A DNA stretch of 52,132 nucleotides from Chitinophaga pinensis (GCA_945865295.1 CAMBDE010000006.1:1-52132), one strand, 5' to 3'; positions 7,409 to 16,731 are shown, numbered from the stretch's first letter. The notes: generated from the sequence alone by a model not told the origin. Numbers and translations: made by a program.

Positions 7409-8986
7409 ATGAGTTCGTATAAAGTTTTATTAACTACTTCTGGAATTGGATCAAGATTAGGAGAGATTACAAAATACACCAATAAAGCCTTAGTTAGAGT
7501 TGGTGATAAGCCATCAATATCTCATATAATTGAAACCTATCCAAATGATGCCAAATTTGTAGTAACACTTGGTTATTTTGGAAATCAAGTAAGAGATTTT
7601 TTAGAAATTGCTTATCCAGAAAGAATCTTTGAGTTTGTTTATGTTGATAAATATGAAGGAGAAGGTTCTAGCTTACTATATTCCATGCTTTGTGCAAAAA
7701 AATCACTTCAAGAGCCATTTATTTTTCATGCATGTGATACTATAGTTGAAATTAAGTTAATTTCTCCAAGTTTTAATTGGGTTGCTGGGTTTAAAGGTAG
7801 AGGTTCATCCAATTATGCATCAATTAGTACTATTGGAGATTCGGTTTCTGAGATGCATGACAAGGGATTTATAAATAGCGATTATTTGCATGTTGGTATT
7901 GTTGGAATTAATGATTTTAAAACATTTTGGGAAACAGCCGAAGAAATATTAAAGAAAAATCGAAACGATACAACTCTGGGCGACGTAAACATATTAATGC
8001 AAGTAGTTGGTAACAAAAAATTTAAAATTAATGAAATATTTAAATGGTATGATATTGGCAATATTGATAGTTTAGAAATCGCTAGAACAAAATTTAAGGA
8101 TAATGATTTCCATGTCTTAGATAAACTTGCAGAGTCGATTTTTAAAGTTAATAAGTGTGTGATTAAATTTTTTGCAGACCAAAAAACATTAGAAAACAGG
8201 GTTAAAAGATTACCATATTTAAATAATACTGTCCCAGAAATGTTAGCGGTAAAGAATAATTTTTATAAATATGCTTATGTTAATGGGGAATTGTTTTCTA
8301 TGGCAGCGAATAGGTCAAATTTTATAAAGTTAGTGAAATGGGCGGAAGAAAACTTATGGTTAAAAGCAGAAATAGACTTAAAAATATTTTTTAATAATTG
8401 TTATGATTTTTATATAACAAAAACTAAACAAAGAGTTCAAGAATTTCTAATAAAAAAATCAATATCAGACGCTGAGACAATTATAAACGGGGAATGTATT
8501 CCAACTATAGAATTGCTTCTATCTAAAATAGATATTAATAATTTATGTAATGGAGTTCCAACAAGTTTTCATGGTGATTTCATACTTGATAATATTATAA
8601 AGACTGGACAAAATGATTTTAAGCTAATAGATTGGAGACAAGATTTTGCAAATAACATAGATGTTGGTGATATGTATTATGATTTAGCAAAACTTGCTCA
8701 TAATTTAGTAGTGAATCATGAAATTATTGACAATAATGATTTTGAAATAAAGATTAAATCAGATGGATCAGTAAGTTTAAATATTCATAGACTTCAAACT
8801 TTAGTTGATTGCGAAAACATCTTTTTTAATTACTTAAAATCAACCGGATATGATATTCAAAAAGTGAAATTATTAAGAGCAATTATATGGCTCAATATGT
8901 CGCCACTTCATCACCATCCATTTGATAATTTCCTTTTTTATTTTGGAAAATATGAACTATTTAGATTAATAAATAAATATGAATAA
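7409..8986 (+). CDS. Bifunctional sugar-phosphate nucleotidyltransferase and APH/choline-kinase-like kinase
   Basis: A 525-residue fusion. Residues 1-235 are a nucleotidyltransferase with SGIGSRLGEITKYTNKALV (11-29) as the NTP loop, VGDKP, a putative metal aspartate in FHACDTIV and the terminal KWYDIGNIDSLE. Residues about 245-525 resemble aminoglycoside/choline kinases: HGDFILDN at 388-395 is the Brenner-type catalytic loop and IDWRQDF near 407-413 the metal site. The protein could therefore phosphorylate a sugar and then activate it as an NDP-sugar, a fused analogue of the HddA/HddC steps of heptose activation. Nucleotide and sugar are unknown. The start lies 1 nt after the RPE-like stop and the end overlaps the phosphatase by 8 nt. 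Confidence 0.75.
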   Translation: MSSYKVLLTTSGIGSRLGEITKYTNKALVRVGDKPSISHIIETYPNDAKFVVTLGYFGNQVRDFLEIAYPERIFEFVYVDKYEGEGSSLLYSMLCAKKSLQEPFIFHACDTIVEIKLISPSFNWVAGFKGRGSSNYASISTIGDSVSEMHDKGFINSDYLHVGIVGINDFKTFWETAEEILKKNRNDTTLGDVNILMQVVGNKKFKINEIFKWYDIGNIDSLEIARTKFKDNDFHVLDKLAESIFKVNKCVIKFFADQKTLENRVKRLPYLNNTVPEMLAVKNNFYKYAYVNGELFSMAANRSNFIKLVKWAEENLWLKAEIDLKIFFNNCYDFYITKTKQRVQEFLIKKSISDAETIINGECIPTIELLLSKIDINNLCNGVPTSFHGDFILDNIIKTGQNDFKLIDWRQDFANNIDVGDMYYDLAKLAHNLVVNHEIIDNNDFEIKIKSDGSVSLNIHRLQTLVDCENIFFNYLKSTGYDIQKVKLLRAIIWLNMSPLHHHPFDNFLFYFGKYELFRLINKYE

Positions 8987-9503
8987 ATTTAAAAATTTTA
9001 TTTTAGATGTTGATGGAGTATTTACTGACGGTAAATTTTATTACACAGAGAGTGGTAAGATTATGAAACGTTTTGGTGATGCTGATAATGATGCTCTTTC
9101 TCTATTAGAAGATAAAATGCATATAGAAATGATCACTGGAGATAAACGCGGTTACCAAATTTCAAAAAAAAGAATACAGGACGACATGGGATATACAATA
9201 AATCTAGTAAGTACATTCCAAAGGCTTGATTGGATTTCGGAGAGATTTAATTTAGATGAAACAATATATATGGGTGATGGCATTTATGATCCTATCGTAT
9301 TTAATTCTGTTGGTTTTAGTATTGCTCCAGCTAATGCATTTTATAACACAAAAAAATATGCTGATTTTGTGACTAAATCAATCGGTGGAGAAGGCGCTGT
9401 TGCCGAAGCTGTTATATACATATTGGAAAATTTTTTAAATATTGAGTTTGACATATTAAGTTTAAATTTTGAAAAAGGCTCTGGCATTTGGAAAAAACAT
9501 TAA
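8979..9503 (+). CDS. HAD-family phosphatase, KdsC-like
   Basis: A 174-residue HAD hydrolase of the KdsC type, with no large cap domain. The nucleophile motif ILDVDGVFTDGK places Asp10 and Asp12, the second motif is MITGDK, and MGDGIYDP supplies the metal aspartate. KdsC enzymes remove a phosphate from KDO-8-phosphate. Here no KdsA or KdsB is nearby, and the gene overlaps the kinase/nucleotidyltransferase by 8 nt. The likely job is to remove one phosphate from a bisphosphorylated intermediate, as GmhB does in heptose synthesis, but this is inferred from context. It is the last gene of the module; a 416-nt non-coding stretch follows. Confidence 0.75.
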   Translation: MNKFKNFILDVDGVFTDGKFYYTESGKIMKRFGDADNDALSLLEDKMHIEMITGDKRGYQISKKRIQDDMGYTINLVSTFQRLDWISERFNLDETIYMGDGIYDPIVFNSVGFSIAPANAFYNTKKYADFVTKSIGGEGAVAEAVIYILENFLNIEFDILSLNFEKGSGIWKKH

Positions 9504-9919
9504 TAATTTTGCTTTTTCAAGTGTCACAAATTTAGATTTTGCTTAAAGTATAATTTTAGTTTTAAAAAATAATACTATTAGGGATTCATGTTTTAGTTAA
9601 ATAAAGACTTATAAATCAAGTTTGTCTATCAAAAAATATTTAAATGAGGTTAGAAATTTGAAATTAATATTTTTGCCAAATCGAAATATAAAAGTATTAA
9701 AATTTTTAATCTCAAGCAAAATTGTGGAATTTAAGAACTTAACTATCATTTAAAAACTAGTTTTTATCACCCTGAACTAGTAGCTTTAATGAAAGTTATT
9801 TCAACATTACCGTCCTTAAACTAAATAGGTTTTACTTTTTGTGATTGAAATCTTTTCGCGAGAGTTTTACAACAAAGTGAAATATTTTTCAATACAAATT
9901 CGAATTTAAAATATAAATT
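9504..9919. other. 416-nt AT-rich intergenic region
   Basis: No convincing gene is present. The region holds a perfect 16-bp palindrome (9751-9766) and one TAnnTTTG match (TATTTTTG, 9668-9675), which could be chance in such AT-rich DNA. A very short frame at 9789 (MKVISTLPSLN then stop) has no support. The gap separates the five-gene module from the next gene and may hold the promoter for the downstream block or a decayed insertion boundary. Confidence 0.5.
9751..9766. repeat. 16-bp perfect palindrome
   Basis: TAAAAACTAGTTTTTA is self-complementary and sits about 154 nt before the UDP-GlcA epimerase start. It may be a protein-binding site or a weak hairpin. No other evidence. Confidence 0.35.
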
Positions 9920-10987
9920 ATGAGGAAAAATAAAATAAAAATTTTAGTAACAGGATCAGCTGGATTTATTGGTTTTCACATGGTTTCAAAATTAATAAAA
10001 AATGATTTCTTGGTTTTTGGTATAGATAATTTAAATGATTATTACGATGTTAATCTTAAAAAGTCGAGGTTAAATGAATGTGGAATAGACTATTCTTGTG
10101 TTAATAATGATATACCAATAAAAAGCTTTAAATATCCTAACTATACATTCCAAAAATCTGATATAACAAATTATGAACTCATTTATAATTTATTTCAAAA
10201 AGAAAATTTTGATTATGTTATTCATTTAGCAGCTCAACCGGGTGTTAGGTATAGTATGATTAATCCAAGAGCATACACTTGTTCTAATATTGATGGTTTC
10301 TTAAGTATTTTAGAGGCTTGTAAAAATAGTAGTGTTAAACATCTGTTATATGCTAGTACAAGTAGTGTGTATGGTTTAAATAGTAATCTGCCATACGATG
10401 AAAATGTATCAACAGACCATCCTATTTCTTTATATGCTGCTACAAAAAAAGCAAATGAAGTTATGGCACATTCTTATAGTCACTTGTACGGTTTACCGAC
10501 TACAGGAATGAGGTTTTTTACAGTATATGGCCCTTGGAGTAGACCCGATATGGCCATGTTTTTGTTTGCAGAAGCAATTACGAATGATAAACCCATTCAA
10601 GTATTTAATGAAGGAAAGATGATTCGAGATTTTACTTATATCGACGATATTATTGAGTCTATATATCGACTAACTTTTATAATACCTAAGTTTGATAGTA
10701 ACTGGGATTCTTTAAATCCAAAACAAGACTCTAGTTTGGCTCCTTATTGCATTTATAATATTGGAAATAATAATTCAGTAGAGCTTTTAAATTACATTCA
10801 AGCTCTAGAAGTTTCAATTGGGAAAAAAGCAATCAAAAATTTTATAGATATTCAACCAGGCGATGTTCTTGCCACATATGCAGATACAACAAAATTAGTT
10901 AATGCAGTTAATTTCAAGCCAAATACTGCCATTGAGGTAGGTGTACATTTCTTTGTTGATTGGTATAAAAAATTTTATAATAAATAA
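9920..10987 (+). CDS. UDP-glucuronate 4-epimerase
   Basis: An extended SDR of 355 residues converting UDP-GlcA to UDP-GalA. The NAD loop is VTGSAGFIGFH (10-20). IDNLNDYYDVNLKKSRL is a signature of this subgroup, as are AAQPGVRYSMINP, the Tyr172/Lys176 pair in SLYAATKKANE, YSHLYGLPTTGMRFFTVYG and MIRDFTYIDDI. These features separate it from UDP-glucose 4-epimerase and UXS. It uses the product of ugd at 1153 and adds galacturonic acid to the precursor pool. The start ATG follows the long AT-rich gap at 9504-9919. Confidence 0.88.
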   Translation: MRKNKIKILVTGSAGFIGFHMVSKLIKNDFLVFGIDNLNDYYDVNLKKSRLNECGIDYSCVNNDIPIKSFKYPNYTFQKSDITNYELIYNLFQKENFDYVIHLAAQPGVRYSMINPRAYTCSNIDGFLSILEACKNSSVKHLLYASTSSVYGLNSNLPYDENVSTDHPISLYAATKKANEVMAHSYSHLYGLPTTGMRFFTVYGPWSRPDMAMFLFAEAITNDKPIQVFNEGKMIRDFTYIDDIIESIYRLTFIIPKFDSNWDSLNPKQDSSLAPYCIYNIGNNNSVELLNYIQALEVSIGKKAIKNFIDIQPGDVLATYADTTKLVNAVNFKPNTAIEVGVHFFVDWYKKFYNK

Positions 10988-11040
10988 TAGATTATAGAAG
11001 TAAATAGCATTTATTCTGTAGTTAAAATAGTTTTACAAAG

Positions 11041-12777
11041 ATGAAAATAGTATTCAAAATATTTAAATTTTTAGGAAAGGAATGGAGAAAGAAAATAGTC
11101 TTTTTATTACTATTATCATTTACAGCATCTATATTTGAAATATTAAGTATTGCCTCAGTTATCCCCTTTTTTGGTATACTTGCTGACAAAGATAAATTAT
11201 CTAATCAAATTTATATTGTTAATTTAGCAAAAGTATTTAATCTTCAAACGACCGATGATTTTATTATTTTTTTCGCGATACTTTTTTCTACAGTTATCAT
11301 AATAGCCGCATTAGTTAGATTATTTCATCTTTCTTATCAGACCAGAATTAGTGTAGAAATTGGAGCAGAATTAAGTAGTCGATTGTATAAAAATATGCTA
11401 GAAGATGATTTTTTAAATCAAATTTCAAGGAATAGTAGTGTAGTTTTAAGTGGAGCAGAGAAAGCAAGAATGCTTGTTAGTCATTTAATTACACCTGTTT
11501 TAACTATTTTGACTTCTTCTATTCTAATTTTAGGAATTGTTTGCACTTCAATAATTATTAACCCTAAATTAGTATTGTCAATTTTTTCATCAATTGCTTT
11601 TATTTTAATTACAATAAGTTATTTTACAAAAAAGATTACTAAAATAAAAAGTAACGAATATGCTACTAAGCAAGTACTTTTAACTAAATATATTCAAGAA
11701 GGATTAGGTTCATACAGAGATTTGAAAATTTATTCAACTGAGAAATATCATTTCGAAAAATATAAAAGTTCAGTTAATTCAATGCAGAGAGCTCTCGCAT
11801 CAATACTTACATTAGCCGGCTCTCCAAGATTTATAGTTGAGGGATTTGGAACAATATTACTTGTAATTATTAGTTTACTTTCATTTCTTCAATTAAATAA
11901 CCAAAATAACCAAGACGACATAAGTAACAATTTCTTTTTACCAACATTAGGAGCTATTGTATACGCAATTCAAAAGCTATTACCATTGGCACAAAATTTA
12001 TATAGTTCAATAATTACAATTCGCGGAGGTGAAAAAAGTGTCGAAGATGTAATAACATTATTAGATAATGAAACTGTTAAAGAAGAAATTTATATAAATT
12101 CATATGAATTATCTGGAGATATATGTCTTCAGGATGTAAGTTTCAGATATTCAAAAACTGGTAATTCTATTTTGAAGAATATAAATCTTCTTATTAAGAA
12201 AGGTAGTATTGTTGGAATAGTTGGTAAGTCAGGGCATGGAAAAAGCACCTTAATTGATATTATTATGGGTTTATTAAACCCAGAGCACGGCAAAGTTCTT
12301 GTTGGAAATACAGAAATAACAAAAAAAAATTCTTATTTATGGCATAAAAAAATTGCCTACGTGCCTCAAACAATTTATCTATCAGATACAACTGTTGCCG
12401 AAAATATTGCAATAGGTGAAGAAAAAGAAAAAATCGATTTTATTCGATTAGTCGATTCTTGTAAGCGAGCTGGAATTCTTGATTTTGTTCAAAGTTTAGA
12501 AAATGGGTTTGAATTTATAGTTGGGGAAAGAGGGGAGGGGTTCTCCGGTGGTCAAAGGCAAAGAATTGCTTTAGCTAGAGCATTTTATAAAAATGCTGAA
12601 TACATTTTTCTTGATGAAGCAACAAACTCTTTAGACAAGGAAACTGAGTCAAACATTTTAAAATTACTTTTTGAAAGTGATATAAAAGAAACAATAATTA
12701 TAATTACCCATGGAACTGAATCAAATAAGTATTTCAGTCAAATCGTAAAAATAGTAAATGGTGAAATTTTAACATAG
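11041..12777 (+). CDS. ABC-type lipid-linked oligosaccharide flippase (PglK/MsbA-like)
   Basis: A half-transporter of 578 residues. An N-terminal membrane region (to about residue 330) with around six hydrophobic segments is fused to an ATPase. Walker A is GKSGHGKS (395-402), the signature FSGGQRQ (501-507), Walker B YIFLDE (521-526), and the H-loop histidine lies in IIITHGTES. PglK, the closest functional model, uses ATP to flip undecaprenyl-diphosphate-linked glycans. No Wzx-type (MATE-like) flippase appears in the window, so this protein is the best candidate for moving the repeat unit across the inner membrane before the Wzy-like polymerase acts. A lipid A exporter role is less likely in this setting. 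Confidence 0.82.
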   Translation: MKIVFKIFKFLGKEWRKKIVFLLLLSFTASIFEILSIASVIPFFGILADKDKLSNQIYIVNLAKVFNLQTTDDFIIFFAILFSTVIIIAALVRLFHLSYQTRISVEIGAELSSRLYKNMLEDDFLNQISRNSSVVLSGAEKARMLVSHLITPVLTILTSSILILGIVCTSIIINPKLVLSIFSSIAFILITISYFTKKITKIKSNEYATKQVLLTKYIQEGLGSYRDLKIYSTEKYHFEKYKSSVNSMQRALASILTLAGSPRFIVEGFGTILLVIISLLSFLQLNNQNNQDDISNNFFLPTLGAIVYAIQKLLPLAQNLYSSIITIRGGEKSVEDVITLLDNETVKEEIYINSYELSGDICLQDVSFRYSKTGNSILKNINLLIKKGSIVGIVGKSGHGKSTLIDIIMGLLNPEHGKVLVGNTEITKKNSYLWHKKIAYVPQTIYLSDTTVAENIAIGEEKEKIDFIRLVDSCKRAGILDFVQSLENGFEFIVGERGEGFSGGQRQRIALARAFYKNAEYIFLDEATNSLDKETESNILKLLFESDIKETIIIITHGTESNKYFSQIVKIVNGEILT

Positions 12778-12802
12778 AAGCAATTTTTAATTAAAAATAA
12801 TA

Positions 12803-13501
12803 ATGAAAAATAAAATTTTAAACATTTTCAGAGGTGAAAATGAATCTTTTTATACCGGTATATTTTTTAATTCTCTTCCGACACATATTAAAAAATATAT
12901 ATATAAAAATAGATTTCTAAATAATTTAGATAAAGATATTTTAATACATATTTTAAGTTTAAATAAATTAAAGAATGTATTAGTTTTTGATTGCGGAGGA
13001 AATGTAGGTTTATGGACTGACATTTTCAATACTTTTGGGTATAGTGTAAAAGTTTTTGAGCCAAGTAAAGATTGTTATTTATATATAAATAAACGATTTA
13101 AAGGTAAATCTAATGTGGAGGTATTTCCTATTGCATTGTCAAATTATACAGGTACTCAGCAATTCTATAATGGGAATTCAAATTTTTCTGAAAGCGGTTC
13201 ATTAAATATTTTAAAAAATAATATTTCTAATATTAATTTTTCTACTGTTAATGTTGACAAATTATCTAGTTATATAAGAAACTTTAATCCAAATTTTGTA
13301 AAAATAGATGTAGAAGGTAGTGAGATAGAAATTCTTGAAGATTTATTATTAAATCTTACAAATGAGGAAATACTAGGTTCATTTTTCGCTATAGAAACAC
13401 ATGAAAAAAAAATACAAGGTCTAGATATGAAATTACAAACTTTAAAGAAGGAGATAAATGAAAGAGGATTGACTCAGTCGTTCAATTTCAACTGGCGATA
13501 A
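12803..13501 (+). CDS. FkbM-family methyltransferase
   Basis: At 232 residues this is a class I SAM methyltransferase of the FkbM type, which usually O-methylates sugars or polyketides. Motif I is VFDCGGNVGLWTDIF (from residue 61), followed by VKVFEPSKD, VFPIALSNYTG, and the FkbM-characteristic VNVDKLSSYI and FVKIDVEGSEIEILEDL. It starts 25 nt after the flippase and ends 4 nt before the next gene. O-methylation of a sugar in the repeat unit is the likely role; the position is unknown. Confidence 0.8.
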   Translation: MKNKILNIFRGENESFYTGIFFNSLPTHIKKYIYKNRFLNNLDKDILIHILSLNKLKNVLVFDCGGNVGLWTDIFNTFGYSVKVFEPSKDCYLYINKRFKGKSNVEVFPIALSNYTGTQQFYNGNSNFSESGSLNILKNNISNINFSTVNVDKLSSYIRNFNPNFVKIDVEGSEIEILEDLLLNLTNEEILGSFFAIETHEKKIQGLDMKLQTLKKEINERGLTQSFNFNWR

Positions 13502-13505
13502 ACTT

Positions 13506-14591
13506 ATGAAAAAAATTTGTATAAGATGGTCAAGGGAAATTAGAGGGGGGTCAAATTTCCCTCTAAGCTTGATCGTTAATTCTAACTTAAAAGATAATTT
13601 TGTCTTCTGTGAAAAATTTAAAAAAACGTACATAAAAAAATATAAATATTTCATTTATGTTGATATGTTTACTGAAAATCCATCTAAAAATAATTCTATT
13701 GTAAATGAAATACTATTATTGAATAAAAACAATCTAAATGTATTTTATTTAGAATCAAACGATTCTCCAGAAGTTAAATATCCGCAGTTTGTTAAATTAT
13801 TCAAGCTTTGGTTTAAAAAACAGTTGTATAATGATTTAAATAATTATTTAAAATCATTTGATGGAGGTACTTTATATTCAGATTTTTATTTTAAAAAATA
13901 TAATTTAAAGGAAGAAAATCATTATAGATCAAGTCCTATGGATCGTAAAGATTTAAGTAAATTAGATTTATTTTGGAATATTTTAATTGGACCATACCCT
14001 ATAAAAAGGTTTAAACAATCATTATTGAGGAGAGGGATTGCTATTTTTGGAGCCAGTTATTTTAAATATTTTTGTCCAAATATATTTGAAATGAAAGAAA
14101 CAATCTTTCCCAAAAGTTTATTTTGCCATGGAAGATTCAGCAACCATAAAATTTATTCTGAAAGTATTGGATATCAAAGGTTTCTTTTAAACAATGAAAT
14201 TCAAGAATTAGAATCGGTTCAAACTGGGTATATAAGGCAAAAAGATTATAATAGAGAGCTAACACAGTGCCAAATTGTACTAAGCCCTTTTGGATGGGGT
14301 GAAATTTGCCACAGAGATGCTGAGGCAATACATAATAAAGCTCTTTTATTAAAGCCAAATATGGATCACATAAAAACTATTCCAAATATTTATATAAAAG
14401 ATAAAATGTATATTAGTCTAAAGTGGGATTTATCAAATTTACAACAAGTTCTAAATTTTTTAAAAAAAAATCCAAAACATATAGAAAATATAACTAGTGA
14501 GGCATATAATTTTTTAAAAATTGAAACCAATTCTTTTGACAAGTTTGTTTTATCTTTTTACAATAAGATAGTATCATATGAAGTTAAATAG
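13506..14591 (+). CDS. Putative glycosyltransferase, unclassified
   Basis: A soluble-looking 361-residue protein not confidently placed in a family. The C-terminal region has LSPFGWGEICHRDAEAIHN and LLLKPNMDHIKT. A similar pattern of a glycine-rich turn, an acidic DAEAI helix and a later nucleotide pocket occurs in GT-B glycosyltransferases of exostosin-like type. The N-terminal MKKICIRWSREIRGGSNFPL could be the acceptor-side Rossmann half. It lies between FkbM and a clear GT4 gene and overlaps the latter by 14 nt, so a transferase in the same repeat-unit pathway is the best guess. Extreme AT content makes family recognition harder. Confidence 0.5.
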   Translation: MKKICIRWSREIRGGSNFPLSLIVNSNLKDNFVFCEKFKKTYIKKYKYFIYVDMFTENPSKNNSIVNEILLLNKNNLNVFYLESNDSPEVKYPQFVKLFKLWFKKQLYNDLNNYLKSFDGGTLYSDFYFKKYNLKEENHYRSSPMDRKDLSKLDLFWNILIGPYPIKRFKQSLLRRGIAIFGASYFKYFCPNIFEMKETIFPKSLFCHGRFSNHKIYSESIGYQRFLLNNEIQELESVQTGYIRQKDYNRELTQCQIVLSPFGWGEICHRDAEAIHNKALLLKPNMDHIKTIPNIYIKDKMYISLKWDLSNLQQVLNFLKKNPKHIENITSEAYNFLKIETNSFDKFVLSFYNKIVSYEVK

Positions 14592-15579
14592 TTTAAATTC
14601 AAAAGAAGTTTTATTTATGCGAAAGCCACAACCATATGGTGGCCCTGGTTCATTTCAAAGACAATTAGAAGCTCAATTTCTGGCAGAAGGATACAATATT
14701 CTTCATTATAGAAAATTTAAATTTCGAAAAATTGAAAATATTATTGTCTTTAGTTCATCAAAGTACATTCATTTTCTTGTATATCAATATTTGTGCGGTT
14801 CGAATATTATTTTGAGACTAGATGGTTTGAATAAAAAACATAAATTTAAAAAAGTAAATATTTTTTATTTTATTTATTCTGAATTAGATAATTTTTTAAC
14901 TTATGTTATTGCTCAATATATAGCATCTGTAATTATTTTTCAAAGCGAATATATTTTTAATGAATGGAAAATGAAAGGCTTTAATGTACAAAATAAAAAA
15001 ATAAAAGTCATATTAAATGGCGTAGATACGAATCAATTTTATCCAATGAACAAAAAAAGGTATGATGATAAAATTTGTGTAGTTGAAGGTTCAATTGATG
15101 ATTTAGTTGCTGTTAATATTTTAAACAATCTTAAAATTGAATGTCATGTTTATGGCAAAATTGACAAATTTTATAGAGATAAGGTGTCTAATGATTTTGT
15201 TAAATTTTTTGGAGTGTTCCCTAGAGATAAAATGGCATATATTCTGAATGATTATAAAGTTTTCTTATTGCTTGAAGTAAATCCGCCTTGTCCTAATTCA
15301 CTAATTGAGGCAATGTCTTGTGGTTTAATTCCTGTTTCATTTAAATCTGGATCTGTGAGTGAAATAATTACTTGTACTGACACTTTTTTAATTGAATATG
15401 ATGGTAACCCTGAAAAGTATGATATTCCAAATATGGAAAATCTAAATACCACCATTCTAAAAGCAATAAAAAGTTTTGAATATTCATCTAATGATTTTAG
15501 AAATTTAGTATTAGAAAAGATGAACATAAATAATATTTCAATGCAATATCTGAGTTATTTAAATGATATTTTTTGTTAA
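14578..15579 (+). CDS. Glycosyltransferase family 4
   Basis: A 333-residue GT-B transferase. The N-terminus has KPQPYGGPGSFQRQLEAQF, a GT4-like glycine-rich loop, and the mid region ILNGVDTNQFYP is the classic linker to the C-terminal domain. The donor-site EPNPxS-like block appears as VNPPCPNSLIEAMSCGLIPV with the conserved glutamate before AMSCG, followed by SGSVSEII. It is slightly short for GT4. It begins inside the preceding gene's 3' end (14-nt overlap), indicating translational coupling. Donor and acceptor are unknown. Confidence 0.75.
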   Translation: MKLNSLNSKEVLFMRKPQPYGGPGSFQRQLEAQFLAEGYNILHYRKFKFRKIENIIVFSSSKYIHFLVYQYLCGSNIILRLDGLNKKHKFKKVNIFYFIYSELDNFLTYVIAQYIASVIIFQSEYIFNEWKMKGFNVQNKKIKVILNGVDTNQFYPMNKKRYDDKICVVEGSIDDLVAVNILNNLKIECHVYGKIDKFYRDKVSNDFVKFFGVFPRDKMAYILNDYKVFLLLEVNPPCPNSLIEAMSCGLIPVSFKSGSVSEIITCTDTFLIEYDGNPEKYDIPNMENLNTTILKAIKSFEYSSNDFRNLVLEKMNINNISMQYLSYLNDIFC

Positions 15580-15639
15580 AATTCACTTTCAGTATTTTTC
15601 ATTAGAACTATTAATTACGAACATTTTGAACATATGTAA

Positions 15640-16731
15640 ATGAATAACAAAATTGTATTTATAGATTTTGAAAAATCAATAATTTTCAATGGTAAGTTAA
15701 AAGCATTCATTAAGGTTTTAAGTTTATCATTTTCAATGATAAAAATATCTCGAAATCAGCTCGATTCAATTTTTTTTGATGATTCTAATTCAAAATACAT
15801 TTTTTTTATTGAACCACGTCAAAAATTAGGAAGTGAATTTTTTAAAAAAATAGATTTAGATAAATTTAATGTATTATTTAGTTGTAATCATTTTATGGTT
15901 ACAGATTCAGCAACAAAACTTTTTATAAAGAATAATTATCATAAATTAATTTTTCATATTGAGAATATAGCGAGTTTACCAAGTATTAAATATTTTTTTG
16001 AAATTCCAGATAATGATTCAATAAAGATTTTACTAGTTCCACCTGTATTAGATACTACTGAGTCAATTAACAATCTTAAAAATATATTATTGACTAGAAA
16101 AATTAATAATAATATTATGTTAGCTGGTGCAATATATATTCATCAATGGTATAATCACAAAAGTCAAGGATTCTGGTGGCAAGATAAATTTAATGTAAAT
16201 GATTATTTTCCTAATAGAAAATTTATCTATGATTATAGTATTAAATTTAAAATTTTCAATAATTTTTCAAGAATTATTTTTCGAAATGATAATTATTTTT
16301 GGTATTTAAATAAATTATCATCTATTATTAAATATGATTTTTGGTCCAAATATAAAGTTAAATACTACAATCTGAATTTGTATGACGGGTTTAATAATTC
16401 AAGTTTTTTCTGGGGAGTTAATGATATTTTCGGAGTTTTGCCACAAATTTGTTTTCAAGCTATGAGAACAGGCTGTATTATTGTTGGCACGAATAGTAAA
16501 ACGTTTAAATCATTAGGGTTCGTTGATGGATTAAATTACATTTGTTTAGGATCTGATTTTTCTATTGATAATATTGAAAAATTAATCAAAAAAATTAATC
16601 AATTAAATGAATATGAAATTCGTAATCTATCTATAAATAGTACTAAGCTTGTAGAAAAAATCGAGTTAGATTCTAGAAATAGAATAAATGATTTTTTTAA
16701 TAATTCTTTATATAATTTTAAAATTGATTGA
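15640..16731 (+). CDS. Putative GT-B-like protein of unknown function
   Basis: This 363-residue protein gives no firm family match. The C-terminal quarter (FGVLPQICFQAMRTGCIIVG, then SLGFVDGLNYI and a final helix-rich segment) follows the pattern of a GT-B donor domain: a helix rich in small residues, a glycine turn, and an aspartate/asparagine pair. The N-terminal half has no clear acceptor-loop motif. Strong bias to Asn, Lys, Ile and Phe reflects the very high AT content. Its location between a GT4 gene and the polymerase supports a transferase or accessory role in assembling the repeat unit, but this is contextual only. Confidence 0.4.
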   Translation: MNNKIVFIDFEKSIIFNGKLKAFIKVLSLSFSMIKISRNQLDSIFFDDSNSKYIFFIEPRQKLGSEFFKKIDLDKFNVLFSCNHFMVTDSATKLFIKNNYHKLIFHIENIASLPSIKYFFEIPDNDSIKILLVPPVLDTTESINNLKNILLTRKINNNIMLAGAIYIHQWYNHKSQGFWWQDKFNVNDYFPNRKFIYDYSIKFKIFNNFSRIIFRNDNYFWYLNKLSSIIKYDFWSKYKVKYYNLNLYDGFNNSSFFWGVNDIFGVLPQICFQAMRTGCIIVGTNSKTFKSLGFVDGLNYICLGSDFSIDNIEKLIKKINQLNEYEIRNLSINSTKLVEKIELDSRNRINDFFNNSLYNFKID

